Shown in pieces: positions 1 through 8,460 of a DNA stretch of 24,042 nucleotides. Where the stretch lies: positions 1 through 24,042 of the forward strand of contig JAAETV010000344.1 of assembly GCA_024227975.1 (NCBI GenBank). Reading direction: 5' to 3'. How positions within the stretch are numbered: position 1 is the first letter of the stretch; each line of letters begins with the position of its first letter. The notes below the pieces were generated by a model. That model had not been told where the DNA came from. It saw only the letters and a program-made list of their open reading frames with translations, and made no database searches. The translations under genes were made by a program, and so were the position numbers. The DNA comes from Actinomycetes bacterium. Lineage in GTDB: Bacteria > Actinomycetota > Acidimicrobiia > Acidimicrobiales > SZUA-35.

Positions 1-1839
1 GCTCAGGAGTCGAGTGGGGAGATCCAGATCCTCGACCTGAGCGCCGACGATACCGGAACCGTCACTTTCGAGCTCGCCCTCCCTGCTGAGATGACAGAGG
101 TGGCCCCCACATCCGCCAACTTCACCCTCACCGAGAACGGTGACCGCCGCGACGTCGAAATCATTCCGCTCTCGGGGAGGGTTGATGTGGTGATCGCGCT
201 CGACACATCGGGCAGCATGGCCGGCGACCCCATTGAGGCCGCCAAGCAGGCGGCAGCGGCCTTCATCGAGAGCCTCCCTTCTCGGGCCAGGGTCGGGATC
301 GTCAGCTTTGGGAGCACGGTAGAGGTTGCTGTCCCGCCCGGCCAAGACCGGAGCAACGCTCTCGAAGCGGTGGCAGGCCTGCAAGCCGAAGTCGAGGGCG
401 GGACCGCATTGTGGGATGCCCTCGGTCGATCAGCCCAGCTCGTCGCTGAATTGGGGGCAGAACGGCCATACGTGGTTGTCCTCACCGACGGAGTTGACGA
501 GGGGAGCCGCGGTGGCCAGTCATCGGCCGTTGCCGAGCTCAGCGCAGCCGGAGCCGGCCTGTACGCCATCGCCGTCGAGGGAACCGACATAGTAGCCCTC
601 GAGCAGGTTGCGTCCGCCGTAGGCGGCCAGGTGTTGGAGGCTTCTGAGGAGGCCCAGTTCTTCCAACTCTACGACGACATCGCATCCCGTCTTGCCAACC
701 GCTACACCGTTCGCTACCAATCGAACCCAGTTCTCGAGCGGGTTATCGTTATCGCCGTTGCTTCTGGTGACGCCGTGGCCACCGCCCGGACTGTCGTTTC
801 ACCGTCGGTGGTTCCGGAGCCCGAGGAGCCTCTGCCCCAAGCTGTTGACGAGCAGAGGGTGCAGTCGGAGCCGGTGGCGTTGCCGGTCCTCGACCCGCCA
901 GAGCCCGGTCTCTTCAGTCGCCAAGAGGCCCTGGTCGTTGGAATCGGGGCCTTCTTCCTGACCTTCCTCCTCATCGGAGTGATCATCTCAATGCCGGCCA
1001 GCGGAATCCAGATGGATGTCGCCAGCGGTGCCGATCGGGTGGCCGCGGCCAGGAACCGGTTGACGAACACAGCCGAAAGCCTGCTCCAATCAAGCCTCGG
1101 CAGAGACCGAATCGACCGAGCCCTTGACCTCTCGGGCATCAACCTCCGCTCGGGAGAATTCGCGATGCTGACGGTGGCGGCCTCGATGCTGCTGTTCTTC
1201 ACGGTCTCGTACTTGTCGAGCGCGACGGCTGGAGGGTTGTTCACCCTCAGCGCCGTCCTCACCGTCGTCGTCTACCTCAAGGTGCGGGTGGGTCGACGTC
1301 GACGGAGGTTCGCCGATCAGATGACCGATGCACTCGGCGCGCTGGCCGGAACCCTTCGGGCCGGTCAGTCACTACTGCAAGCAATCGAGTATGTAGCCCA
1401 CGAGTCTCCGTCCCCGACTTCAAGTGAGTTCCGTCGTATCGTGTTCGAGACGCGCATTGGCCGCGACATGACCGACTCGATGGAGGGAGTGGCTGAACGG
1501 ATGGCCAGCGTCGACTTCCAATGGGTGGCCGACGCCGTCGACATCAATCGCGAGGTTGGGGGCGATCTGACCGAGGTCCTGGACAATGTGTCCGACACCA
1601 TCCGAGACCGCCAAGCCATAGAGCTCCAGGTACGGGCTCTCTCGGGAGAAGGGCGGGCGACAGCCTGGGTACTGTTGGCGACACCGATCTTTCTCTTCAT
1701 CATGCTCTCATGGCGAACGCCGGAGAACATGGCCCTGTTCGTGGCCTCCCCGACCGGGCGCGCCCTCCTGTCCGGTGCCGCCGGAGGGATGATCATTGGC
1801 TATTTCTGGATCCGCAAGCTCGTGAACATCAGGTACTGA
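1..1839 (+). CDS. VWA domain-TadB (type II secretion F domain) fusion protein, 5' truncated
   Basis: The frame is open from base 1, so the true start and any signal peptide lie upstream; 612 residues are visible. A von Willebrand factor A domain comes first, with the MIDAS metal-site motif DTSGS at visible residues 68-72 and the later TDG motif. A membrane segment follows near bases 935-1000, then a TadB-like type II secretion F domain with hydrophobic segments near bases 1160-1290 and 1660-1830. TadB proteins form the inner-membrane platform of Tad/Flp pili. The VWA part would face outside or bind a partner; that role is inferred. tadC follows after 12 bases, which supports a Tad locus. The CpaF/TadA ATPase expected alongside is not in the window and is probably upstream. 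Confidence 0.85.
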   Translation, partial: AQESSGEIQILDLSADDTGTVTFELALPAEMTEVAPTSANFTLTENGDRRDVEIIPLSGRVDVVIALDTSGSMAGDPIEAAKQAAAAFIESLPSRARVGIVSFGSTVEVAVPPGQDRSNALEAVAGLQAEVEGGTALWDALGRSAQLVAELGAERPYVVVLTDGVDEGSRGGQSSAVAELSAAGAGLYAIAVEGTDIVALEQVASAVGGQVLEASEEAQFFQLYDDIASRLANRYTVRYQSNPVLERVIVIAVASGDAVATARTVVSPSVVPEPEEPLPQAVDEQRVQSEPVALPVLDPPEPGLFSRQEALVVGIGAFFLTFLLIGVIISMPASGIQMDVASGADRVAAARNRLTNTAESLLQSSLGRDRIDRALDLSGINLRSGEFAMLTVAASMLLFFTVSYLSSATAGGLFTLSAVLTVVVYLKVRVGRRRRRFADQMTDALGALAGTLRAGQSLLQAIEYVAHESPSPTSSEFRRIVFETRIGRDMTDSMEGVAERMASVDFQWVADAVDINREVGGDLTEVLDNVSDTIRDRQAIELQVRALSGEGRATAWVLLATPIFLFIMLSWRTPENMALFVASPTGRALLSGAAGGMIIGYFWIRKLVNIRY

Positions 1840-1851
1840 GAGGGAACCATC

Positions 1852-2748
1852 GTGATTGTCTTATGGTCGGGCTCGGCTGCCATCTTCATCTCCCTGTTCG
1901 TGGCCTGGTGGGCAATCACGAGTACTCGTACAAGGCCCACGCTCTCACCCTCCACGCCGGGCCGCGGGCCAACCATGCGTGACAGGGGCCTACAGAAGCC
2001 GGTGCTGCAACGCGTGGTCTCCCCCGTTGCGGCAGGACTGGGCAATCGCCTCCTTCGTTTCACCCCGGCAGGATGGGCCAAGACCAAGACCAGAGCCTTG
2101 GCCAAGGCCGGCTGGTCCGAGCGAATCACCGCCGAACAGCTGCTCGGCGCCAAGCTTGCCGGCCCGGCCGTGCTCTTGACTCTCTTGGGCCTCCAGCTCG
2201 CCAGCAATGCAAGCGTACAAAGGGTGCTGGTCATGCTGGCCGCTGTGGTGTCGGCGTTCATGGCTCCCGAGCTTGCGATCAAAGCAGCGGCCGACCGGCG
2301 GGCCGACGAGCTCACCATCCTCCTCCCCGACCTCCTCGATCAGCTGACTATCTCCGTCGAAGCCGGCCTTGGATTCGAGTCTGCGATCGCCCGGATGGTC
2401 GACAAGCACGACGATCCCCTGAGCGACGAGTTCAGCCGCATGCTGCGAGACATCCGACTCGGCACGTCCAGAGGGGATGCCCTCACAGCGGTAGCCGATC
2501 GAACCCAGGCCCCCGACGTGAGGACGATGGTGCTGACTCTGCGGCAGGCCGATGCCATGGGGGTTCCCCTGGCCCGCTCGCTACGAAACCTGGCGGCTGA
2601 CATGCGGCAGAAGCGACGGCTGCGGGCCGAGGAGCGGGCCCGCCAACTTCCAGTGAAACTGATCTTTCCACTCGGCCTGTGCATCTTGCCGGCCTTGTTC
2701 ATCGTGATGTTGGGTCCTGCCCTCCTCTCCTTCCCCGATGTCTTCTGA
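1852..2748 (+). CDS. tadC: TadC-like type II secretion F-domain membrane protein
   Basis: A 298-residue protein starting at GTG, 12 bases after the VWA-TadB stop, with GAGAGGG just upstream as ribosome-binding site. An N-terminal hydrophobic segment (about residues 3-22) is followed by a soluble stretch, a second hydrophobic region (about 100-145), and a type II secretion F domain (about 155-285). That domain contains the typical LLPDLLDQLTISVEAG and FPLGLCILPALF stretches. TadC partners TadB in the inner-membrane platform of Tad/Flp pilus machines. The next gene starts inside its last codons, so the three genes are probably co-transcribed and the last two translationally coupled. Confidence 0.85.
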   Translation: MIVLWSGSAAIFISLFVAWWAITSTRTRPTLSPSTPGRGPTMRDRGLQKPVLQRVVSPVAAGLGNRLLRFTPAGWAKTKTRALAKAGWSERITAEQLLGAKLAGPAVLLTLLGLQLASNASVQRVLVMLAAVVSAFMAPELAIKAAADRRADELTILLPDLLDQLTISVEAGLGFESAIARMVDKHDDPLSDEFSRMLRDIRLGTSRGDALTAVADRTQAPDVRTMVLTLRQADAMGVPLARSLRNLAADMRQKRRLRAEERARQLPVKLIFPLGLCILPALFIVMLGPALLSFPDVF

Positions 2749-3748
2749 GCGATTGGGCTCAGCAGCGGACTCGGGGCTGCCGATCGCCCGACCGCAGCTT
2801 GCCTCGACATTGCTCTGGGAGGTCCGCCAGGGGGCGGCTGCGACCTTGGGCCTGGGCCCCGTCGGCACTGGTTTCCAGCCGCTCGACACCATCTTGGATG
2901 GTGGCTTCTTGACCGGAGAGGTCGTGTTGTTGGGCGGCCAGCCGGGAGCGGGCAAGACGAGCTGCGCTCTCCAGTGGGCCCGCTCCATGTGCCAGCAGAA
3001 CCGGCGGATCACCTTTGCCTGCTTCGAGCACGATGAGAGATCGTTGCTCACCCGGTTGTTGATTCAGGAGTTGGCGCTCGTGTCGCCGAAGATCGACCTC
3101 ACCGAGCGAATCCGGCTACGAGGGACCATACGGGACCTGATGTTGGGGGTGACATCCATTGAAGACGCCAAGGCCGCCTCGCCCCTGATCACCCATGTCG
3201 TCACATCATTGGAGTCGCACTCGAGCCACCTCCAGCTGTTCCGCCCGTCCGCCCTGTGGACGACTCCAGACGACCTGATCGGGGCCGCTGGCTCCCACTT
3301 GAACGGCGGAGACGTTCTGTTCGTCGACTACCTTCAGAAGATCCCGGTGCCGTCGGCCGCGGACTCCCAAGAACGCGTCTACCGTGCGATCGAGATGCTG
3401 AAGGAGCTGGCGATGGCCCGCGAGATCACAGTGGTGGCCATCTCCGCAACGATGCGAAGCCGGATCGGGTCCGACCGAGTACGTCTCTCCGATCTCCAGG
3501 GGTCGGACTCGTTGGCCAATGAGTGCGACATCGCCATCCTGATGAACGCCAAGGAGGCGGCAACCTCGGACCGCCATCTCAAGTTCGATTCGACCCAGAT
3601 AGAAGCCGCTCGCCGTCGCACCATATTCTCGATAGAGAAGAACCGAAGGGGCGAATTCGACGTTCACGTCGAATTCATCAAGGACTTCCCCAACTTCCGC
3701 TTCGAGCCCGAGGGCTCGTTTGTGACCGAGTTCTTATCCGAGGACTGA
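2738..3748 (+). CDS. DnaB-like RecA-fold ATPase (helicase C-terminal domain only)
   Basis: A 336-residue protein whose ATG overlaps the tadC stop by 11 bases with no clear ribosome-binding site, suggesting coupled translation. It has a P-loop GQPGAGKT (residues 67-74), FEHDE (96-100) at the place of the DnaB catalytic glutamate strand, a Walker B strand ending VDYLQ (196-200), a DLQGSD motif (252-257) like the DnaB DLRESG loop, and IEKNRRGEFDVHVEF (299-313) like the DnaB KNRNG ending. These place it with the replicative-helicase C-terminal domain. The DnaB N-terminal primase-binding domain is absent. A cellular role is not evident: it could be a housekeeping ATPase caught in the operon or part of the Tad locus. 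It is not CpaF/TadA, which has different motifs. Confidence 0.75.
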   Translation: MSSERLGSAADSGLPIARPQLASTLLWEVRQGAAATLGLGPVGTGFQPLDTILDGGFLTGEVVLLGGQPGAGKTSCALQWARSMCQQNRRITFACFEHDERSLLTRLLIQELALVSPKIDLTERIRLRGTIRDLMLGVTSIEDAKAASPLITHVVTSLESHSSHLQLFRPSALWTTPDDLIGAAGSHLNGGDVLFVDYLQKIPVPSAADSQERVYRAIEMLKELAMAREITVVAISATMRSRIGSDRVRLSDLQGSDSLANECDIAILMNAKEAATSDRHLKFDSTQIEAARRRTIFSIEKNRRGEFDVHVEFIKDFPNFRFEPEGSFVTEFLSED

Positions 3749-3760
3749 CCCCCTGCGGCC

Positions 3761-3790
3761 GGCGAGTACCGGACAGGCGAGTACCCGACA
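3761..3790. repeat. 15-bp tandem duplication
   Basis: Two adjacent copies of a 15-bp unit, GGCGAGTACCGGACA and GGCGAGTACCCGACA, differ at one base. They lie 12 bases after the stop of the DnaB-like ATPase, in the 66-base gap before the convergent TetR gene. No function is evident. Confidence 0.9.
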
Positions 3791-3814
3791 GGAGGCCAAC
3801 TCACCTCGCGATCT

Positions 3815-4432
3815 CTAGCACTCAGCAACAACGCCGAACAGGGAGCGGTGCCACAACGCGGCCAATGTCTGGATGGCGTCCTCGTCATCGAACTCGACAC
3901 CGGGGACGTCACCACCATGGGCGAGCCAGACGAAGCAGAAATTGTCGATCATGGCCCCCAGCGCTGACGCGGTGAGATCAGGATCCAGATCTTCGGCCAG
4001 ACCGGCGCTCTGGGCCCTGAGTACCCACCAGCGGATGGCCCGAACCGCATCGATCCGGATGTCGCGCCAACGTACGGCGAACTCCGGATCGATCATCGAG
4101 AGCTGGAAGACACCAACAAGCTCCGGCTGGCGTCGCCGATAGGTCAGCCAGTAGTTCCTGACGACCTGTTCGATCTGCTCTCGCGGATCGCCTGCGGCGT
4201 CTACGGGGAGGCTGGCCACCCCCTCCATCACCTCGGCCTTGAACTCCTCGAAGAGGGTGGCGAGCAGGTCTTCCTTGTTCTCGAAGTAGTTGTAGAATGA
4301 CCCCGTGGCCCGTCCGGCCCGCGTCGCAATGTCACCCACGGTCGTTGCGAGGAAACCCTGTTCGGCGATCACCTCCCGAGCCGCGGAGATGAAGACCGCC
4401 CTAGTTCGTACACCACGAGGAGTGAGAGTCAT
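3815..4432 (-). CDS. TetR/AcrR-family transcriptional regulator
   Basis: A 205-residue protein with an N-terminal TetR helix-turn-helix. Residues 12-51 include TTVGDIATRAGRATGSFYNY, followed by the typical F-NKEDLL. The C-terminal ligand domain is all helical and cannot be assigned to a substrate by eye. The ATG has no clear ribosome-binding site in front of it, so translation may be weak or leaderless. It is divergent from the double CoA-transferase gene across a 351-base gap holding two inverted repeats. TetR regulators beside CoA-transferase and acyl-CoA dehydrogenase genes usually control acyl-CoA degradation, so regulation of that neighbour is a reasonable inference. Confidence 0.85.
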   Translation of the reverse strand: MTLTPRGVRTRAVFISAAREVIAEQGFLATTVGDIATRAGRATGSFYNYFENKEDLLATLFEEFKAEVMEGVASLPVDAAGDPREQIEQVVRNYWLTYRRRQPELVGVFQLSMIDPEFAVRWRDIRIDAVRAIRWWVLRAQSAGLAEDLDPDLTASALGAMIDNFCFVWLAHGGDVPGVEFDDEDAIQTLAALWHRSLFGVVAEC

Positions 4433-4637
4433 CAGGTTGAGGGGCTGATGGGGGTACCCGCACTAGTCGACAACGTCATGAGCATCATCCTAGACCGGTA
4501 GCCAATCTGTTCGGCCCGGCATCGCCATGACCGACACCGGGTTGGGCGGCTCCTCCCGCCCGCGGCCTGCCGTTGCGAGGCCAAGCCCTAGGCGCCACCC
4601 AGGGGGCCGTCTTGGCCGCCCCCACCGACAGGGAGCA

Positions 4638-4660
4638 ATGGCCACAAGCGTTTGTGCCAT
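4638..4660. promoter_or_regulatory. Candidate operator: bulged inverted repeat
   Basis: Reads ATGGC(C)ACAA-GCGT-TTGTGCCAT: 9-base arms complementary except for one extra C in the left arm. It lies about 125 bases upstream of the CoA-transferase start, on the side facing the TetR gene. It shares the half-site TGGCAC with the repeat at 4684-4697, as expected of repeated regulator sites. TetR binding is inferred. Confidence 0.35.
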
Positions 4661-4683
4661 CTCGAGCGCCGCCGCCCTCAGAA

Positions 4684-4697
4684 TGCCAGGTGTGGCA
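4684..4697. promoter_or_regulatory. Candidate operator: inverted repeat
   Basis: Reads TGCCA-GGTG-TGGCA with perfect 5-base arms, about 87 bases upstream of the CoA-transferase start. It is the second of two repeats sharing the TGGCAC half-site in this divergent gap. Confidence 0.35.
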
Positions 4698-4783
4698 CTC
4701 CCCCACCGCTTCGGGCAAAATCGAGTTCGCCGTACGCTGCCGGCCAACGCCCATTGCCTGGCAGAAAGCAAGGGGGAACACGA

Positions 4784-7222
4784 ATGCTGTCGAACTATAG
4801 GGTCATCGATCTGACAGATGAGCGGGGCCATCTCACTGGGCTGATCCTGCGCCAATTGGGTGCTGAGGTCATTGCCGTCGAGCCACCGGATGGGTCTTCG
4901 GCCCGCCGGCTCGGTCCGTTCGCAGGCAATGTCGAGGACCCCGAACGGTCGCTTCACCACTGGTCATACAACCGGGGCAAGAAGAGCGTCGCCATCGACC
5001 TCTCAGGCGAAGACGGGAGGCGCCAGCTGGAGGAGTTGCTGGGGGGTGCCGATGTGCTGATCGAGAATTACTCAGTCGCCGAACAGGTAGCCCTCGATCT
5101 GGAACCCGACGCCGTTCAACGGCGACACCCTGCCCTCATCCACGCCTCGATCACGGCGTTCGGCAGTTATGGCCCGAAGTGCGACTGGGCAGCCAGCGAT
5201 ATCACCATCCAGGCGGCGAGTGGCAACATGGCCCTCACCGGGGACAAGGATCGCCCCCCGCTCAGGTCGGGGACCCTCCCCCAGGCCTTCCACAATGCGG
5301 CCTCCGAGGGAGCGTTGGCGGTGCTGATCGCCCTGCACGAGCGCCAACGGCGATCCGGTCTCGGTCAACACATCGACCTATCGGCCCAGCAGAGCATGAA
5401 CCAGGCCTCCCAGTCGATGATGCTCGCCGTGCCCAACAACGCCACGTCGACAACGCGTGTCGCCGGTGGGGCCAACCTACAGGGCATCGACATCCAGCTC
5501 ATGTGGCCATGCAAGGACGGCTACGCCTCGGTGACCCTGCTGTTCGGGCTGATGGTGGCGCCGTTCACCCAGAACCTTCTCGATTGGGTCTACGAGGACG
5601 GTTTCTGCGACGACGCCACCCGCAGCAAGAATTGGGTCGAATACGCCATGATGCTACTCGACGGTCGGGAACCGGTGTCCGAATACGATCGGGTCAAGCA
5701 GTGCCTGACCGACTTCTTCGCCACCAAGACCAAGGCTGAGCTGTTGGAGGCGTCGTTGTCACGGCAGGTACTGATCACCCCGGTGTGGACGATGGCTGAG
5801 GTGGTCGCCAGCCCCCAGCTGGCCTCACGGGGCTATTGGCAGGACGTTGATCACGGCGACCTCGGCCTCGTCCGCTATCCCGGAGCGTTCGCCAACTTCT
5901 CCGAGACCCAGCTCGAGTCCCTACCGGCCGCCCCGAGGCTCAGCGAGCACACCGAGGAGATCCTGGCAACCACAGACCGCTCACCCCACGTGCCCCGGTC
6001 CTCGGACGGAGCAGCAACGTCACCACCCCTCGATGATCTCAAGATCCTGGATCTCTGCTGGGTGATGGCCGGCCCTGCCGCGTCCCGGGTATTTGCCGAC
6101 TATGGCGCCGACGTGATCCGGATCGAGTCCCAGACCAGACCAGATGGCGCCCGCACACTGCAACCGTTTCGCGACGACGTGACCGACCCCCATTACTCGG
6201 GGCTCTGGAACAATATGAACGCCGGCAAGCGGGGCCTGTCGGTCAACTTCTCCTCGCCCGAAGCGATGGAGGTGATCTGGGACCTCATCGACTGGGCTGA
6301 CGTGGTGATGGAGTCATTCGGTGCCGGAGCCATGGCTCGGCTCGGCTTGAGCCCCGAGCGCGTCCTGGCTCACAAGCCGAGCATCGTGGTGGCGTCGAGC
6401 TGCCTGATGGGCCAAACCGGTCCCCTGGCCCCCTTGACGGGGTTCGGGACCATGGCCGCCGCCATCTCGGGATTCTTCGAACCGGTTGGATGGCCCGACC
6501 GTGCCCCTTGCGGACCAGTCGGGGCCTACACCGACTACACCTCACCCCGCTGGTTCGCGGCCGCCATCCTCGCTGCGCTGGAGCACTGCCGGGCCACCGG
6601 CGTCGGACAATATGTCGATTTCTCCCAGGCCGAAGGAGCGATGTACCTGCTGAGCCCGGCCCTGCTCGACCGCACCGTGAACAACAGGAACTGGGAGCGG
6701 ATCGGAAATCGTGACCTGGTCCACGCCCCTCACGGGGCCTACCCCGTCACCGGGGACGACGAGTGGATCGCCATTGCGTGCACCTCGGATGACAACTGGG
6801 CCAATCTGGCATCGCTCATGAACCGCGACGATCTCGTCGGTCTGACCCGGCCCGAGCGTCATGCACGGGCCGACGAGCTAGACGACCTCATCGCTTCCTG
6901 GACCAGCGAGCAGGATGGGGTGGAGCTGATGGAATCTCTACAGTCCTGTCGCGTTGCAGCCCATGTCGTGCAGAACTCAACCGGGTGCGTGACCGACCCC
7001 CAGCTGAGCCACCGCCATCACTTCGTGGAGGTGGCCCACAGCACCCAGCCCGATGGGTCAACGGTGGTGGAGGGGACCCGATTTCGCATGTCCCGCACTC
7101 CGGCCCAGATCACAACCGGCGGGCCTACCTTTGGCGAGCACACCTACGAGGTGCTCACCGAAGTGCTCGGCTATGACGTCGAGCGGATCGCAGACCTCGC
7201 AGCGGCCGAAGCCCTGGAGTAA
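4784..7222 (+). CDS. Fused tandem class III (CaiB/BaiF) CoA-transferase
   Basis: An 812-residue protein, twice the usual family length, made of two CaiB/BaiF CoA-transferase units (about 1-395 and 417-812) joined by a serine/proline-rich linker. The ATG at 4784 was chosen over the longer frame because AGGGGGAA lies about six bases upstream and the first residues (VIDLTDERG) match a family N-terminus. The second unit has the GAYTDYTSPR motif with an aspartate (Asp584) at the place of the family's acyl-anhydride-forming Asp. The first unit has alanine (Ala168) at the aligned position, so it is probably non-catalytic. Class III enzymes move CoA between carboxylic acids; the substrate cannot be told. 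The acyl-CoA dehydrogenase gene ends convergently 13 bases away. Confidence 0.85.
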   Translation: MLSNYRVIDLTDERGHLTGLILRQLGAEVIAVEPPDGSSARRLGPFAGNVEDPERSLHHWSYNRGKKSVAIDLSGEDGRRQLEELLGGADVLIENYSVAEQVALDLEPDAVQRRHPALIHASITAFGSYGPKCDWAASDITIQAASGNMALTGDKDRPPLRSGTLPQAFHNAASEGALAVLIALHERQRRSGLGQHIDLSAQQSMNQASQSMMLAVPNNATSTTRVAGGANLQGIDIQLMWPCKDGYASVTLLFGLMVAPFTQNLLDWVYEDGFCDDATRSKNWVEYAMMLLDGREPVSEYDRVKQCLTDFFATKTKAELLEASLSRQVLITPVWTMAEVVASPQLASRGYWQDVDHGDLGLVRYPGAFANFSETQLESLPAAPRLSEHTEEILATTDRSPHVPRSSDGAATSPPLDDLKILDLCWVMAGPAASRVFADYGADVIRIESQTRPDGARTLQPFRDDVTDPHYSGLWNNMNAGKRGLSVNFSSPEAMEVIWDLIDWADVVMESFGAGAMARLGLSPERVLAHKPSIVVASSCLMGQTGPLAPLTGFGTMAAAISGFFEPVGWPDRAPCGPVGAYTDYTSPRWFAAAILAALEHCRATGVGQYVDFSQAEGAMYLLSPALLDRTVNNRNWERIGNRDLVHAPHGAYPVTGDDEWIAIACTSDDNWANLASLMNRDDLVGLTRPERHARADELDDLIASWTSEQDGVELMESLQSCRVAAHVVQNSTGCVTDPQLSHRHHFVEVAHSTQPDGSTVVEGTRFRMSRTPAQITTGGPTFGEHTYEVLTEVLGYDVERIADLAAAEALE

Positions 7223-7235
7223 GTGCGAGCCACAT

Positions 7236-8402
7236 TCAGTACGAGCGAGGAAGTCCCAGCACCTTGCTCGACACGAAGTTCAGGATCATCTCCTGGCTGA
7301 TAGGTGCCAGCTTCATGAGTCGAGCCTCCCTCCAGTAGCGCTCGATGTTGTACTCCTTGGCGTAGCCGAATCCGCCATGGGTCTGCAAGGCGCGATCGGC
7401 GGTCTCGAATGCTGCTTCACCGGCCAGATACTTGGCCAGATTCGCTTCCTCGCCACATGACAGCCCGTTGTCGTAGCGCCATGATGCCAGCCGAACCAGT
7501 TGCTCGGCCCCCCGTAAACGGGCGTGGCTGTCGGCCAACGGGAAGGCCACTCCCTGGTTCTGACCGATCGGGCGATCGAAAACGACCCTGCCCTTGGCGT
7601 AGTCCACGGCCCGTTCCAGGCACAGACGGCCGATTCCCAGTGCTTCGGATGCGACCAGGATCCGTTCGGGGTTGAGGCTGTCGAGGAGATACCGGAACCC
7701 CTCCCCTTCCTCACCAACGCGACGACTGACAGGTACTCGCAAGCCGTCGTAGCGAACCTCACACGACACGACCGCATTGCGACCCATCTTCGGGATCGGG
7801 GTGATGTCCACCGCCGGATCCTGCAAGTCGACGAGAAGCAGAGTCATCCCCCGGGTGGGGCCATCACACTCCTCCTTTGGGGTGGTGCGGACAAGGAGCA
7901 GACACATATCGCAGTAGGGCGCCTTGGTGGTCCAGACTTTCGCTCCTCTGACCACGTATTCGTCACCGTCTCGCTCGGCCCGGGTACGGATCGAGGTGGT
8001 GTCGGTGCCCGCATCTGGCTCTGTCACCCCGAACGCGGTGTGCAGCGATCCGTTGGCCACACCAGGCAGGATCTCTCGGACGAGCTCAGGAGAGCCATAC
8101 TTGCGTACCGGCTCCATGCCGAAGATGGAGAGGTGCATGGACGAGCACCCGTTCATGGCTGCACCACTGGCTGCAACCTCTTCCAGAACGATCGACGCCT
8201 CGGTCAAGCCTTGCCCACCACCGCCGAACTCCTCAGGAATGGTGATGCCAACCCATCCCCCCTCGGCCATGGCGTTATAGAAGTCCCAGGGAAACTCGTG
8301 CTCGTCATCCTTCTCGCGCCAGTAGGAGTCGGGGAACTGGGCACAGACGCGGCGTACTCCTTCACGGATCGCTTCATGGTTCTCGTCTGGGGTGAAGTCC
8401 AT
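7236..8402 (-). CDS. Acyl-CoA dehydrogenase
   Basis: A 388-residue flavoprotein of normal family length that oxidises an acyl-CoA at the alpha-beta bond and passes electrons to ETF. Family landmarks are FGVTEPDAGTD (124-134), KVWTT (155-159) and the C-terminal QTHGGFGYAKEYNIERYWREAR (340-361, two overlapping family blocks). At the place where most short/medium-chain enzymes carry the catalytic Glu (YEG), this one reads LAP (365-367). Glu246 in LNPERIL instead sits where isovaleryl-CoA and long-chain dehydrogenases keep theirs, so an isovaleryl/long-chain-type active site is inferred. It follows the ammonia-lyase gene on the same strand by 58 bases, with AAGGAG upstream. The ETF genes at 22060-23807 could accept its electrons. 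Confidence 0.88.
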   Translation of the reverse strand: MDFTPDENHEAIREGVRRVCAQFPDSYWREKDDEHEFPWDFYNAMAEGGWVGITIPEEFGGGGQGLTEASIVLEEVAASGAAMNGCSSMHLSIFGMEPVRKYGSPELVREILPGVANGSLHTAFGVTEPDAGTDTTSIRTRAERDGDEYVVRGAKVWTTKAPYCDMCLLLVRTTPKEECDGPTRGMTLLLVDLQDPAVDITPIPKMGRNAVVSCEVRYDGLRVPVSRRVGEEGEGFRYLLDSLNPERILVASEALGIGRLCLERAVDYAKGRVVFDRPIGQNQGVAFPLADSHARLRGAEQLVRLASWRYDNGLSCGEEANLAKYLAGEAAFETADRALQTHGGFGYAKEYNIERYWREARLMKLAPISQEMILNFVSSKVLGLPRSY

Positions 8403-8460
8403 ACCGGCAAGCTACTCCTTCGGTCCCCAGTAATGAGAATGCGTTCGCCCCCGAGCGGAG

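Larger units (their letters stand above)
4433..4783. other. Divergent intergenic region, TetR gene / CoA-transferase gene
   Basis: A 351-base stretch without a convincing gene. The CoA-transferase frame stays open back to 4652, but that extension reads as arginine- and proline-rich non-homologous sequence and has no ribosome-binding site. I see two inverted repeats (4638-4660 and 4684-4697) and the AGGGGGAA ribosome-binding site near 4770-4778. I could not assign -35/-10 boxes with confidence on either strand. Confidence 0.6.
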
